From Schistosoma mansoni (lineage: Eukaryota; Platyhelminthes; Trematoda; Strigeidida; Schistosomatidae), in assembly GCF_000237925.1 (NCBI RefSeq), contig NC_031497.1:21806325-21870324 (forward strand): 64,000 nucleotides of DNA, written 5' to 3'. The notes beneath the pieces were generated by a model. The model was not told where the DNA came from, did no database searches, and worked only from the letters and a program-made list of their open reading frames with translations. The translations under genes were made by a program, and so were the position numbers. Positions within the stretch are counted from its first letter, which is position 1; every line of letters starts with the position of its first letter. Below, piece after piece: positions 34,044 through 46,415 of the stretch.

Positions 34044-35147
34044 AAAACAAAAAGTCTTGTTTCGACAGTGTATTAAGAAGACGAAGATTATCAGAACTAT
34101 GTGATGATATATTAGCGCAATACATTTCGAACAACCTGATCACACATATACTTGTTAAGAATATTTATATATAAAAGTAGAAGGTCAACTCGACTGGAAA
34201 TGGGAAGGGGCTAAGAGGAGACAAAGATAATCATAATAATGTGAAAACAATTTGAAACCTAGTCACTCTTGATAATAAGTTAGTATTACCAAGGTAGATT
34301 TAAAGTGAGAACAAACTGTTTGAATTTTCATAAGGCTAAGGCTTCAGTAAACCTTAGTATACGCCCTTTTACACTTTTATACAACACAACAAATGCCTAG
34401 TTAAGATCAATCTTATGACCTGTTTTGATTATATGTTTGGCCAAAGAGGATGATGGATGTTTATCCTCTACAAGTATATTATGTGTGATCAGATTGTTCA
34501 AAATGTCTTGCACCAATATATCATCACATAGAGTTCTTCTGATAATCTTCATTTTCTTATTATTACACTATCAAACTTTTTATCAAAGGGATTAATTGCT
34601 TTAAAAAAACAGAACAGTTTTGTTTCCATGTACAATATTCACCTATTTAAATTTAACAAAAAAAAAAGGAACAGTAAACATGGGAAAATGCAAAAAAAGA
34701 AAAAAACATGATCAATTTTTCAATGGTTAATGATTTTAAAACAAAAAAAAATAATAATAATTTATTGTTTCATTGAATCTACATTTCTTTCATGTATATA
34801 ACACAATTAATGGACATATGAATTTAAGCCACATATACATATACATAAATCTATAAATGTAAGTGAAACATTCTTTATGAAAAAATACAAACAGATAAGA
34901 TGTAAGAAAATGTTGTGAAGTCAAAAAAAAAAATTTTTTTTTCTATTTTTTTTTTTGGTTTTGGAATTCAACAAAAAAATTTGTTTTAATAAGTAGATAA
35001 AGTAATATGGTTCGCTTTTTTAAAAAAAAAATAGTTACATTGAAAAATTTTTCATTGAACTATCAATAATATAAATAATTTAAATGTATATTCAATAATG
35101 ATAGTAAAATCATTTTGTTTTATTGTTCAGATTATTATGATTATTAT
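34044..35147. other. AT-rich spacer with homopolymer runs, 1.1 kb
   Basis: Poly-A/poly-T rich, especially 34650-35040. The words near 34073-34150 recur inverted at about 34480-34560 (GTGATGATATATT...), a local inverted repeat. No gene seen. Confidence 0.45.
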
Positions 35148-35256
35148 TAGATGCTCACTGCTGAAGAGTTCTACAATAGGACGAAACAGCCATCCAGTGC
35201 TTCCAGGTTTTCTATGGTGGTCTAGCTTCAATTGATTCATGATCTTAACTATTAAA
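35148..35256 (+). repeat. Family B fragment (ribozyme and tail)
   Basis: GCTCACTGCTGAAGAG and GGACGAAACAGCC are the ribozyme; CTGAAGA and GAAAC are kept but stem III is disturbed. Tail ends GATCTTAACTATTA. Confidence 0.78.
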
Positions 35257-35270
35257 ACTATTAGGAAATG

Positions 35271-35403
35271 ATGGATAGTGGCTAGTAGTGGAATCCAGTT
35301 TGATGCGCGTTTCGCCCTATTTAGGACTCGTCAGCTGGATGTAACTGCTTTATCTAGGCAATACACACAGTGTTCACATATGTCAATAAGAGACTGGCCA
35401 GTC
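35271..35403. repeat. Family A pieces, - (35271-35358) and + (about 35363-35403)
   Basis: The minus piece carries one of the best preserved family A ribozymes. The plus piece has only AGGCAATACACACAGTG and AATAAGAGACTGGCCAG. Confidence 0.8.
35293..35340 (-). ncRNA. Type I hammerhead ribozyme, family A, core intact
   Basis: On the minus strand: stem I ATCCAG/CTGGAT perfectly paired, CTGACGA, stem II GTCC/GGGC with one G-U pair, GAAAC, stem III ACGCGCAT, cleavage triplet ATC (an allowed NUH). Predicted active. Confidence 0.72.
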
Positions 35404-35404
35404 T

Positions 35405-35958
35405 ACAAGAAATGACAATATTTCTCTTGTGACAATCACAGAGGGATCAGTTTGACTAATATACTGTCTAAAATATTAGCTTCAATAATACTTTGACGCC
35501 TAACCAAAGCTCGTGAAGAGCAGGCTAGAGAAAACGAGGCTGGTTTTCGACCTGGACGTGGTTGTATAGACCAGTTATTCACTCTACTTCAGTTCCTAGA
35601 ATATAGACACACATTCAAACGTCCCACAATAGTAGTATTTCTTGACCTTAAGGCGGCATTTGACTACGTTGATCGTGAGGTTCTGTGCCAGTGTTTGATA
35701 CTGAAAGGAGTACCAAAGAAGTACAATCAGGAAAACATCAAACTGTACAACAAGGTACACCGTAACTTTTAATCCTTAAAACGGAATTAAAAGGGGTAGA
35801 TCAAAGAATACATTGTAACGGGGATTGAGGTCAGACAAGAAAAAAAAATAAATCTCACTTAACATTACCTGGAAAGGAGGATTCAGGTCAGAATTTGATA
35901 GCGAATCTTTGTCGGCGGCCAATACTCCACAAACCGTAACAGAAGTATGTAAGTATAC
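35405..35958 (+). mobile_element. RTE/SR2-like LINE with RT palm region, internally deleted
   Basis: The RT part (about 35435-35730) reads HRGISLTNILSKILASI, then NEAGFRPGRGCIDQLFTLLQ and VVFLDLKAAFDYVDREVL, i.e. the fingers and the motif A aspartates. It jumps near 35735 directly to a decayed LINE 3' end (ATCAAAGAATACATTG ... GTCGGCGGCCAATAC), so motif C and the rest of the palm are deleted. The tail at about 35940-35958 is a worn GTAA type. Confidence 0.82.
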
Positions 35959-36241
35959 GACAATTGATACTGAAAAAGAAACATAAATCAACTCTAAAAT
36001 ATCTAAATCTCTAAGGATTACAAACTTGAATTCTTGATTGATACATAGAATCAAAGTTTGTCAATTATCATTATGAACCGTCTGTATTTACTGAGTTTGT
36101 AGCTCAACTTTTTCTTCATCTTTACTATTCTTTACACTTCTCCAACACTAGGCAAAATTTTAAACTAATCGTCAACCTAATAAATGTTGGATTTTCGTCA
36201 TCAGTTTAATGATTCATTTGATAAATGATAAAAATTTTAAT

Positions 36242-36606
36242 AAATTCTCTTAGTATTGTTTGTTTGAATCTTCCCACTGATGTTTAGGACTGCAATTGAT
36301 CAGTCTCTTATTTTCATATGTGCATACTTTGCGTATTGCCTCGATATAGCCTTAATTCACTAGCATTATAAGCAAAGATGGATAGTGGCTAGCAGCGGAA
36401 TCCAGTTTGACGTGCCTTTCGTCCTATTTGGGACTCGTCAACTGGATGTACCTACATCTCAGAGTTGATGTTCACTCTGAGACTCGAACCCAATACCGTT
36501 CGCTTCAAACGCCATCACGTTATCCACTCAGTTACTGAGTCTTGATAGTCACTTCCTTTTGCAATGGGATGAAGTTTGAATTCACTTAGTATTGTTTGTT
36601 TGAAAT
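36242..36606 (-). repeat. Family A, slightly more than one unit
   Basis: The unit begins and ends with the same CTTAGTATTGTTTGTTTGAA, so it is a complete monomer excised from a tandem. The tRNA-like head is at about 36470-36545. The hammerhead (about 36400-36448) has T at C3 and a changed GAAAC, so it is predicted inactive. Confidence 0.88.
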
Positions 36607-38479
36607 ATAGATTATTATATTATCTTAACTATTCAAGTGATAACTTGTATTGTAGTTTTATAAGTTTCATTTATACTTATTATCTCTCTCATGAGAAAAC
36701 AATTAATTGATTTTATAGTGATAAATAAACAAATTTATTTTTTTTTGTAAAACTAATTACTCTACAAAATAGTTTTATTTTATGTATTTCTAAATGATTA
36801 TTTGTGATGTGAACAGCGAAACAAGAAGCCTTAACAAACTATGGAAGCTATTCTTGGGGGGACGTTATTTCATTTAATTCAAAACTTGTACAACTGTAAC
36901 ATTTAATTTTGCCCCTAGTCTATTCTACAGATCATAAGCTTTCGTTTGATGTATGATTCACTGTCATAGCATTTTCTGCTCCAAAGCTATTGTAATTTGG
37001 ACGTAACTCTTTGTGCTCTATTTTCTATTCTAATCCCCAGTTTTGGACATAATTGTATTTTCCTAATTATTGTACGTTGTAGTCAGGTTAGTCATCTATT
37101 TATTCATGTATCTTTTTACACTAATCTGAAATCGGGTACCAGATCGGAATCGGGAATAAATCACGTAGTGTTCAAGTTTTTTTGTCTTCTCTTTCTCGCG
37201 CGTGCTTGTCAGTCAATCGTAGATAGAATAGTTTTCGTCTCTCTACCCCCACTTCGAACTCACGCATACTAGCCTCAAGGTTAAGCCAGTCAGCCTATAG
37301 CGTCAAGGTCTTAATCTAGATTAGACAAGTTATCCTCTACACGAAATCGGGTAGACATATCAATGACGTAACAATTTGATTAATGGGATAATATTTGAGT
37401 TGTTAACTTGGAAATTATAATGAATTTCAAAAACCATTCCCAAGTTTTATTTCTTTTGGCCTATAGCTGGTAATACAACTTAAGAATAGCGTTTCATCCT
37501 TTTTCTCATTTCGTTTTCTGGGTCTATCTACACCCCAGCAAAGATGTTCTCACTAAGATATGAACCCAGTAACTAGTAATTCAAACACCACAATGTTAAC
37601 CATTGAGTCCGCATTATAAACTAAATTTTATCTGTAGGGGCTTAAAAATTTTCATTATTGATATTAAGAACTTCAACTGATTAGTTTAACATGTGTGCAA
37701 CCTCTTTACTGACGAGCCCCAAATGGGACGAAACCTGAGTTAATTCGCTAGTCGAAATCTAAGTATACTACAACATAAAAATAAAACTAATTCGAGGAAA
37801 TCTATTCAAAACACACACTTCCCAATAAGTAGTTGACAACTACAAAACTCATATTGGTAGCAAGAAGATCTAAACCTCCAAATTTGTAGCTTTACGATTG
37901 CATTGATATTCTTAGTTTCGTATACGATTCGGCCAAATAAACATTCTAGGATAAACAATCTAGGATATTCAAAAGTCAAAACCAAGCTGGTTAAACAAAA
38001 TTTCATTTTAAACGTTCAGTTCAAAGGTTACAACCAGAACACAGAGAAGCGAGTGAACAAAAAAGTGAAATGTAACAATCCAACATTCAAGTATTTAGTA
38101 TGGATCACCAAGAGTTTCAGCAATTAACTTATGTAAGTAAAACTAGGAACAGAATTCAGAGTATATGAAATAATTGAAAGGATAAACACATTAATATCTG
38201 TCAGTATCTCTACGGTCAATGTATAAAAAATAGCTTAAAAGTTTAGTCTTTATCCTCTTGTTCGTTTACCTATCAAAATGCGAATTCAGTAATCTCTTAG
38301 ATATTAGTTAGTACCATTCATACTATTTGTGTATGATATCAGAAAGAATACATGTTAGTGAAAGTATTTGTTGTAATAGATTATTGCAATAATTTTGACG
38401 AAACATTTAATGTAAAAGTCCAAAAATATTCATATTTTATAGATGAATATCAAAGATTTGATGAATCCTAAAATTAGGG
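36607..38479. other. Spacer with an unassigned GC-richer block
   Basis: At about 36990-37390 a less AT-rich block carries TTCTCTTTCTCGCGCGTGCT, an AATAAA (GGGAATAAATCACG) and AAATCGGGTA twice about 214 bases apart. It could be a further LTR-like repeat, but no second copy is in the window. The 91-residue frame at 36997-37272 shows no domain. The rest is AT-rich without recognisable genes. Confidence 0.35.
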
Positions 38480-38780
38480 TCAGAAGCAGTAACCAGTGTA
38501 GTTCAACCAGGTCTGTTGGGAGATATCAACTCACTGAAGACATTGGTGAAATGGCTGCTCAACTTCGTGGATTGGTTGAAGCAAAACATTAACACTGTTG
38601 GATGCCGGCTGCTCAGTGGTCTATCGGTTAAGTGCTCGCGCGCGAGACTGGTATGTCCTGGGTTTGCGGATGCGCGCTGCTGAGGAGTCTCAGAATAGGA
38701 CAAAACGGCCGTCGAGCAGTGCTTCCAGGTTTTCCATGGTGGTCTAGCTTCAATTGATTCATGATTTCAACTATATATAA
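38480..38780 (+). repeat. Family B, truncated at the leader
   Basis: It starts inside the leader (CAGAAGCAGTAACCAGTG), with tRNA-like part at 38605-38665 and hammerhead at about 38670-38720. G12 is changed (GACAAAAC), predicted inactive. Tail complete. Confidence 0.84.
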
Positions 38781-39179
38781 AGAATAATATGCTAGTCTAA
38801 TGTTATAACTAATCTTAATTTGAAACTTCAATTATTAAGCCTAACATTTTGTTATCTTGTTAAATGTCATATTTTCTTAAACATATATTGAATTTATGCT
38901 ACACATCAGTAGCAAATTTTTCTGCCTAAATAAATGAGATTTTTTGTTCCAGTTTTGAAACATCCACTTAATTCACATTGAATTGTTTTTCTTAAAGCTA
39001 CAAAAAATATTACTGTCATTTTATTTATTTATTTTACTTCAAAATATTTGTGTAAATTCTAATTCATATTGTTTGAAGGGATGGAAATTTAAACAATGAT
39101 ACAGTTGTTGTGCCCCCGAATACACTAGTACGGCAGACGGTGAGGTGAGTCAGCTCTCCTCAAAATGTTCTCACATGGT
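38781..39179. other. AT-rich spacer
   Basis: No gene or repeat recognised. Confidence 0.4.
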
Positions 39180-39652
39180 TACGCTGCATCTCAGAGTTGA
39201 TGTTCACTCTGGGACTCGAACCCAGAACATTTAGCTTCAAACGCCATCCTGTTATTCACTCAAGTATGCGCGTCCTGGATTCCACTGCTAGCCACTATCC
39301 TTTATTACTTATAATGCTTGTGAATTAAGGCTACATCGAGGAAGTCCGCACAGTATGCACATATGAAAATAAGAGACTGATCAATTGCAGTCCTAAACAT
39401 CAATGAGAAGATTCAAACAAACAATAACAAGTGAATGTATATTTCATCCTATTGCACAAGCAAGTGGCTATCACGACTCAGTAGCTGAGTAAGTGAGGCG
39501 ATGGCATTTGATGTGAAAGGTATTGGGTTCGTGTCTCAGAGTGAACATTAACTCTGAGATGCAGGTACATCCAGTAGACGAGTCCGAGATAGGACAAAAC
39601 ACGGGTCAGACTGGATTTCACTGCTAGCTACTATCCAACTTTGCTTATCATA
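39180..39652. repeat. Family A pair, - (39180-39265) and + (39266-39652)
   Basis: The minus piece holds the tRNA-like head only. The plus part starts at the ribozyme cleavage region (GCGCGTCCTGGATTCC) and runs through a full unit to a second hammerhead (about 39569-39616) with changes in both core strands. A plus part that starts at the cleavage site is what a cleaved multimer would give. Confidence 0.85.
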
Positions 39653-40554
39653 ACATGAATAGTTTAATGAGTGATTTAGACCTTTTGAGCAAACAAATAA
39701 GTGTGATAAATTCCAAAATGGAGTCACTTTTGAAATCTTTCTTTATAGCTTGTGATGTAAAATAAGAACTTCACGTGTTATATGTATAAGATCCCGTAAT
39801 TCCTTATACCTAAAAAATGATCATGAAACATAAGTTGTAATTGATTTTATCGCTGGTGAAGTAACTAAGCGTAGGATTTCTAGATTTAATGTCATTGTGT
39901 GCAGCACATCTGACAGAACCTCAATCAAATCCATTGAACATTCTAGATTGCAGTCAATCTTTTGAAGAGCCCTTTCAATGTATTCGTTAGAATAAAAATT
40001 ATCAACGCTCTATTCATCCTACATCTTCAATTTCTACTTACTTGCAGAAAGACTGAAAAGGTATGAACAAGTATCTAATGGCTTCTCCAAATTTAATAAT
40101 GCTTTATGGTCACGATGGAACTACAGATGAAAAAAAATAATAACAATAATAATAATAATAATTGTAATAAAAACAGAGACGTACAGGCTATCACTAATAA
40201 TCCAAGTTCCTTACTATTACACGTTCATACCGATGGCTTTTCACGGCGGAATTTCCTGTTAATCCAAGCTATAATTTATCACACAAAGCTGTTAGTAGAG
40301 TACGACATCTATTCATTTTAAGTCAATATTTGGCAACTAAATTGTTTCTGACAAGTCTTAGGGTTTCCAATAATATGGCCTTCAACAAAGCAAAAGTGTG
40401 CCAACAAAAACATGTAATTTAGTTGTCCCTCGAGTAAATCATATAAGTCAGGAAATCAGGTAGTCGATATTGGCACTAAAGACATTTTAGACTGAAACAT
40501 CTGTTAAACGCTGCTGAGAAGATGAAGTTAAAATAAATTCTTATACTTTATTTT
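39653..40554. other. AT-rich spacer
   Basis: An (AAT)n run at about 40134-40163. The 71-residue frame at 40106-40321 depends on that run and shows no domain. Confidence 0.4.
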
Positions 40555-40690
40555 CGCGATCGCGTTTGAAGCGAAAGGTACTGAGTTTCAGTCTCAGAGT
40601 GAACATTAACTCTGAGGTGCAGGTACATCCAAATAGGACGAAACGCACTTCCTGGATTCCAAAGCTAGCCACTATCCATCTTTGCTTACA
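40555..40690 (+). repeat. Family A fragment
   Basis: tRNA-like head from GCGTTTGAAGCGAAAGG, then a deletion removing the CTGACGA half of the ribozyme, then AATAGGACGAAACGC and the tail. Confidence 0.82.
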
Positions 40691-41023
40691 ATTGCTTATT
40701 TAGTTTTACAACCATAAATAGAAACTTCTTTTTCCAAAACATTTGAACCTTTGTGATAGGAATGAATATTTCTATTTGTAAATAATGGTACTGATGTGAA
40801 ATAACGGGAAACACGTATTTATTGAAGTTGTTATGGATCATAGTTCTTAGTTGTCAATATTAATTGAATTAAGTTAACTACATCTTTTGATTGAATTAGT
40901 GTTTAGGTGGATAGGGGTTTAGAGGAAGTGGATGTCCCATATTTGTTTCTCTTTTATTTTCATTAGTAATTACCCATCAGTCAGCTAATAAACAAATCAT
41001 AGGCATACTATTTTGACAGGATA

Positions 41024-41054
<31 letters not shown>

Positions 41055-41161
41055 GTAAATAGGTAGGTAGGTAAAAAGATAGGTAGATGAGATCTAATGA
41101 ACAATAAATAGGAGAGTCAAGACGGCACTGTAAAGAAGCTTCCCTGCAGCTCATCTTGTCT
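40691..41161. other. AT-rich spacer with microsatellites
   Basis: (TA)n, (GATA)n and (GGTA)n tracts at about 41020-41075. No gene recognised. Confidence 0.5.
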
Positions 41162-41540
41162 CACTAAAACACCAAATGTTCATTATACCATTCAATGGTA
41201 GATCAATGCACTACCGACGTCACCTCCAATTGCATTTACGAATTTACATGTACCTACTACAGCAAGTACATCGAAACAGCAGAGAAAAGAGGATCTACAT
41301 GGTTTTCTGAACACATTTTTAGGAACCTACGTCTGAAGGGGATTAAATTCCTTGCAAGTGAAATTGCCAGAAACCTTTCGGATAATAGACGTGAGATGCA
41401 CGTAAATAATGCATCTAAAATAAATAACTGATAAAAGCCATTATTCTTCGTTTGGCAGAGTCCATTGCTATCAAACATTGCCGACCTGACCTACGTATTA
41501 AGGAGGAAAGTGTGATTAGCCTTTCCCTGGAATGGTGATC
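41162..41540 (+). mobile_element. Penelope-like element, GIY-YIG endonuclease fragment
   Basis: The open piece 41195-41431 reads CIYEFTCTYYSKYIETAEKR, then SEHIFRNLRLKGIKFL, the layout of the C-terminal GIY-YIG nuclease of Penelope-like retroelements (IYxFxC...YIGxT.RR...EH). The conserved G of YIG is lost (YIE). Further family-like text (ESIAIKHCRPDLRIKEE style) follows in another frame to about 41540. No RT part is present. A dead fragment. Confidence 0.72.
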
Positions 41541-41715
41541 GAAGGTTCATTTTATAACCTTTCTTAATTTTAAATTTTAATCTTTTTTCGACCTTATCCT
41601 CAACCTTTCATTTTTACTATCCTTTCGTCGTCTGATAATCGTCTCTTACATAATCTGATTGGTTTCCACATATTTGTCTATTTTATCATGTTGATCCATT
41701 ACCCAATCACCTATT

Positions 41716-41972
41716 AATTTGATAACATACTTACTCACTTACGCCTGTTACTCCCAATCGAGCATAGGCCGCCGACCAGCATTCTCCAACCCACTCTGTC
41801 CTGGGCCTTCCTTTCTAGTTCTATCCAATTTTTGTTCATTCTTCTCATATCTGTCTCTATTTCTTGGCGTAATGTGTTCTTTGGTATTCCTCTTCACCTT
41901 TGGCCTTCAGGATTCCTTGTGAGGGCTTGTCTTATAATGCGGTTGGGTGATTTCCTCAATGTGTGTCCTAAT
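41716..41972 (-). mobile_element. RTE-like LINE 3' end with tail
   Basis: On the minus strand it reads through CCTGAAGGCCAAAGGTGAAG and GGCGGCCTATGCTCGATTGG to GTAACAGGCGTAAGTGAGTA. It is the same subfamily as 968-1180. 5'-truncated; the sense coding frame is interrupted. Confidence 0.8.
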
Positions 41973-42140
41973 TTTATAACATTACTCCTGAATTATTACT
42001 TCCTAATATATAAATGTACATCGATCTTAACTAAGTTTATTCACACACTTTGTATTTTTATTCTTTTCATTATTATGATTTTGGTTACGTTTCGAATATT
42101 CCTCTACACTTCACAAACTAAAGTGAGCTAATTTATAGAT

Positions 42141-42357
42141 CAGAAGGGGTTTTGTGGAGATTTTAGTATATTCATAGTTGAAATCATGAGTTAATTGAAG
42201 CTAGACCACCATGGAAAACCTGAAAGCACTGCTTGAGGGCCGTTTCGTCCTATTATGGGACTCCTCAGCAGTGCACATCCACGATCCCGCATTCGCGAGA
42301 TTTGAACCCAGGACCTACCAGTCTCACGCCAGAGCACTTAACCGATAGACCACTTAT
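42141..42357 (-). repeat. Family B, truncated
   Basis: Tail (CAGAAGGGGTTTTGTGGAG), ribozyme and most of the tRNA-like head. The ribozyme keeps CTGAGGA and GAAAC but has GGCCCTC in stem III, which costs a base pair. It shares this with the copy at 45221. Confidence 0.83.
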
Positions 42358-43324
42358 ATTCAAAACTCTAAGTCTAGGTTGTATACAGCTAATGAGAAAC
42401 TGTAAAATTGAGTGAATCCATCTTATCCTGCAAACCTTGTTGTTCTTTCTCTGTTTAGATAAAGAAAATCTATTTTATTGAACAAATGTTCAAATCAGTC
42501 CCTTGTTAACTAGTAGACACTGTATAAAAATACCTTTTCTTAAATATTTTATTGATAAAAGTCTGTTTAGTCTTGTGATTAGGGTTTCTTTCCATTTCAT
42601 TTGTTGTTGTTTTTCCCCACACAACTTCGAAATTTTGCCACTTTAGGTTTAAAATGAAAAAAAATGGTTGAAAACCATTTGGAAAGTAAATAACGACAAC
42701 TTACTTTTTAGGATATGAACTAGTGAAAATATTGAAGATATGACTAGTATTCTGATTTTACAACCTGCTACCAGTAGCACCTTTTATATACGAAGCTTTC
42801 CCCAAGCAAATGAAATCAGAAGTCAGATGCGAGGAGATCGGAAATATATATTTGATACGTTATCAATATATCGAGAAGCGTTTTATCTAATCTGGCTAGT
42901 GAACGTAGGAGCAGTGTCCCACGCTGGTTCGAAACGTGATCTGGTACAGATGCGTGACCGAAAGCCTTCAGTTAAACAAGTCCACTTAAACAACGTGGTC
43001 AGCACCCAATGTCGAACACCTAATGAGCTATTGATTTTGGGGATTTATTTACAGCTACAATATTTTTCCATTGAATTTCCTCTTCTTCATCGTTGCTGTA
43101 CAGTTACAAATTTCAATCTTCATTTCAAATCAAACTATATATAAATCTAAGCTACCTAATAGATATTGTGAATTTTACATAAAAACCAAATGAAACGTTA
43201 ATGAATGTTAGTTGGACTTCACAAGCATCTAATCTTCAACGGAATGAATATATGTTTCATCAAACCATGGATTCAAAAGAAAAGATAAAGCATACAATCC
43301 ATGCATATTCCTGTCAATCATGTA
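42358..43324. other. Spacer with one unassigned frame
   Basis: A 134-residue frame at 42740-43144 is the longest unassigned one here. It contains runs such as REAFYLIWLVNVGAVSHAGS but no recognised domain. It is somewhat less AT-rich at 42880-43020. It may be part of an old repeat; I do not call it a gene. Confidence 0.3.
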
Positions 43325-43745
43325 ATCAGTCAGTCAGTCACAACGTAGAACTTCGTACGTACGTACATCAGTTTGAGTTGTCATACCACATTAACACAGA
43401 GATGCAGTTGTCGATTCAAATCCCATAGTGGTAGAAGTAGTAAGAGTATAATCAGTAATGTGAAAGATTAGGGTTTGAAGATGTTATTCAAGGACTATAA
43501 TCCAGTGAAATAAATTTTATAAGAGAGAAAAAGATAGAGACATGAAGAATTCAGAAGATTATAATTTGGTAGAACACAAAGAGTGGATGCACCTTCGCCA
43601 TTGCAAACGATTTTGAGCCATGCCACTCAAGGTCTCTAACCATCGATTGCTATCATCTAGCGAATCCCAACCTGGTAGTCTACACCTACCAACATGGCTC
43701 AATCCCATTGTCAGTGACTTCATGGATTTGTGCCACGTTTTGGTC
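43325..43745 (+). repeat. Unnamed repeat, inverted partner of 60000-60420
   Basis: The reverse complement of 60000-60420 aligns along the whole length with about one change every ten bases. Shared words include CACAACGTAGAACTTCGTAC and GAATTCAGAAGATTATAATT. Both begin a short frame MKNSEDYNL, open for 67 codons in the other copy but stopped early here. Confidence 0.7.
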
Positions 43746-45220
43746 TGACCGCCTCTAGCTTTCTTCTAACCTACTCCTACACCATCAACAATATAATACT
43801 TTCACTGAATTCATTTTAGAATAGTTTAAGCAATATAATCAATTTTTAGATTTGCAAAACGATACTGAAATAAGACAGAGAACTTTGAATTCATATTTTT
43901 TTAAGGATGGCTCGTTGGCAAACTCAAAGAGGCCTCAGTAAGCCCAGAAATAGCTGAAGACATTCCATCCTATCACCACTAGGGGGATATTCTAGAATGT
44001 CGATGTGTAGCTTACCTATTGGACGAATAAGAAGGACCCCCTATTGACTGTCCGAAATGATGATTTACTTTCAGTCAAATACCATAAATACATGAGATTT
44101 TTGTACTATATTTGACACTGTTTGGAATAACTTTCCTACTTACTAGTCTTCTGTCTTCTCGTTTGGGAGGGTTCTAGCGATCGAGTACTCAAGTATTACG
44201 CGACAAACTAAGAATCTAAGTTCGAGATATAACAATTTTATGCTTGTTTGAATTAGTAAGCAAAATAGATCCTGAAAAAACTTAAGGAACATATCTGCTC
44301 GTAGGATTTAAACTTCTATCAATCGCTCTCATGATTAGCAAAAATTTTGCCTATAAAAAGTCTACCTAGCGAACTACATTGTTAAAGATTTGCTACGTTT
44401 TAAGATCTTTTGAATTGTAGAAATGTTTACATAAAAAAATGTTTTGTCAATAACTTTATGTTTTACGGTTATGAAGCTTTAGATGTTAGATAAGAATAAT
44501 CAGTATGAGATAAGTAGATACAAGTTTTAATAACGTTAATTAGTGACGTTTATATGGATTACGTCTTAAATATTTATAGATTATACCATTTGTATGGGTA
44601 AAATATTATGTAAAGGTAAAAAAAAGCATCCCGTAGTGTTTACGATTCAAATCAATATAGCGAAATTAAGAGGAGATAAGAATTTTAAGTGCACATTAAA
44701 AATTGGAACTATTGTTTTGGAGTCATTTTGATGGTAGAAGGTTTTCGAAACTGAAGTTCATATATATACTTCAATAATATTAATAAATTTGTCCTCCACA
44801 AAGTAAAGTCTATTTTAATTTTCCCGATATATTTCTGGGACGAAATTATTATCATTATAAACAATGTAACGAAATAATCTACTCTGAGACTCGATGCTCA
44901 TTTACCCACAAGTTTTGTTATACTCATAAACCGATGACATCTTTAATCTTAAACACTTACGTAAAGTAAACTGTTGGAGTGATTCTGATGAAGATGAATT
45001 ATATGGGAAATCGAACACGGGATCTCAGATCTTGCCACGAATACTATTGAGCCCGACAGTATTAGTTACATGTTTAACTTAAATCAATTCATGATATTAT
45101 CATACGACCACACTTTTATTTCCAATAGGTTATGATGATTATATATTTAAAAGTTATCATATCTGTGTAACCATTTTCAACATAAATCATGATTTCACTT
45201 GTTAGCAACAAATTTATATC
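43746..45220. other. AT-rich spacer, 1.5 kb
   Basis: No gene or clear repeat recognised. Confidence 0.4.
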
Positions 45221-45815
45221 TCAGAAGCGGTTTTTGTGGATATTTCAGTATTTTCATAGTTGAAATCATGAGTCAATTGAAGCTCGACAACCATGGAAAA
45301 CCTGAAAGCACTGCTTGAGGGCCGTTTCGTCTTATTATGGGACTCCTCAGCAGTGCACATCCACGATCCCGCATTCGTGAGATTTGAACCCAGGACCTAC
45401 CAGTCTCACGCCAGAGCACTTAACCGATAGATCACTGAGCCGGCATCCAACGCTGTTAATGTCAAACTTCAACTGATCCACGAAGTTGAGCAACCGTTCA
45501 CCAATTGTCTTCAGTGAGTTGATATCTCTACAACAGACTTGGTTGAACTCCACTGGTCACTGCTTCCACTAGAACTCAAGGAAACATTCCTTACAGTCAG
45601 TCACTAGTGAGCATATCATTATACATCAGAAGGGGGTTTCGTGGATATTTCAGTATTTTCATAGTTGAAATCATGAGTCAATTGAAGCTAGACCACCATG
45701 GAAAACCTGGAAGCACTGCATGACGGTCGTTTTGTCCTATTATGGGCCTTCCAGTGCTTCCAGGTTTTCCTTGGTGGTCTAGCTTCAATTGACTCATGAT
45801 TTCAACTATGAAAAA
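45221..45815. repeat. Family B array: - full, - partial, + fragment
   Basis: A full minus unit (45221-45620) joins head-to-tail a partial one (45622-45746) that stops in the middle of the ribozyme. A plus-strand tail (45747-45815) then forms an inverted repeat with it (CTTCCAGGTTTTCC, TCTAGCTTCAATTGACTCAT). The full unit's ribozyme keeps CTGAGGA and GAAAC but has GGCCCTC in stem III. Confidence 0.85.
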
Positions 45816-46415
45816 ACAAATTTATAGTCTAGATTTAAATATACCATGATTTATGGTATATCAGGAGATAACATTATAATCTCTAACTGATGCCTTATAA
45901 TGTGATCACTTATCGTAAAGTCACAGTGTCTGAACAAATACCAATCATTAAAACAATGTTATATAATTACTTTTCACAACTTACTTTTATTAAACCTCAC
46001 CTAGAATCATCATTACATAAAAAGATGTAAATACATTTAAACGAAATTTCAAACATTAATAAATATAAACTAACATTAGGTAAACAATGTAGTACTGGTT
46101 AAAGGCAATAAAAAAAGGGAACAGAATAATGTTTATAATGTTTAAAACAGTTTTGAAATTCAACATTATTGAACATAGTTACCGACAAGAAAAAGAGAAA
46201 AACAAAATTAAAAGTTCATAGTAACAGTTCGTTAATAAAATAAACATTCTTCCCATTGTGAACAAAAATAAAGTTGAAAACTGAAAAGTAAACAACTGTA
46301 TACAACCCTATTCTTGTTTTGTTAAACTGATATTTATAACCGTAATAAAATATTATACAGTTTGAAAGAATTAAGTTTTCCGAAATACTTTTTCATTTTT
46401 TAACCTTAATTTAAT
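45816..46415. other. AT-rich spacer
   Basis: No gene or repeat recognised. Confidence 0.4.

Noticed and set aside
41019-41075. Regular repeats as a possible CRISPR-like array
   Set aside because: These are simple (TA)n, (GATA)n and (GGTA)n microsatellites in a eukaryotic genome.
42740-43144. 134-residue open frame as a candidate gene
   Set aside because: No domain, no splice or promoter context, and composition close to background; kept only as an unassigned frame.
44990-45065. Possible tRNA-like stretch (GAACACGGGATCTCAGATC)
   Set aside because: No A box, no ribozyme remnant and no second copy in the window.
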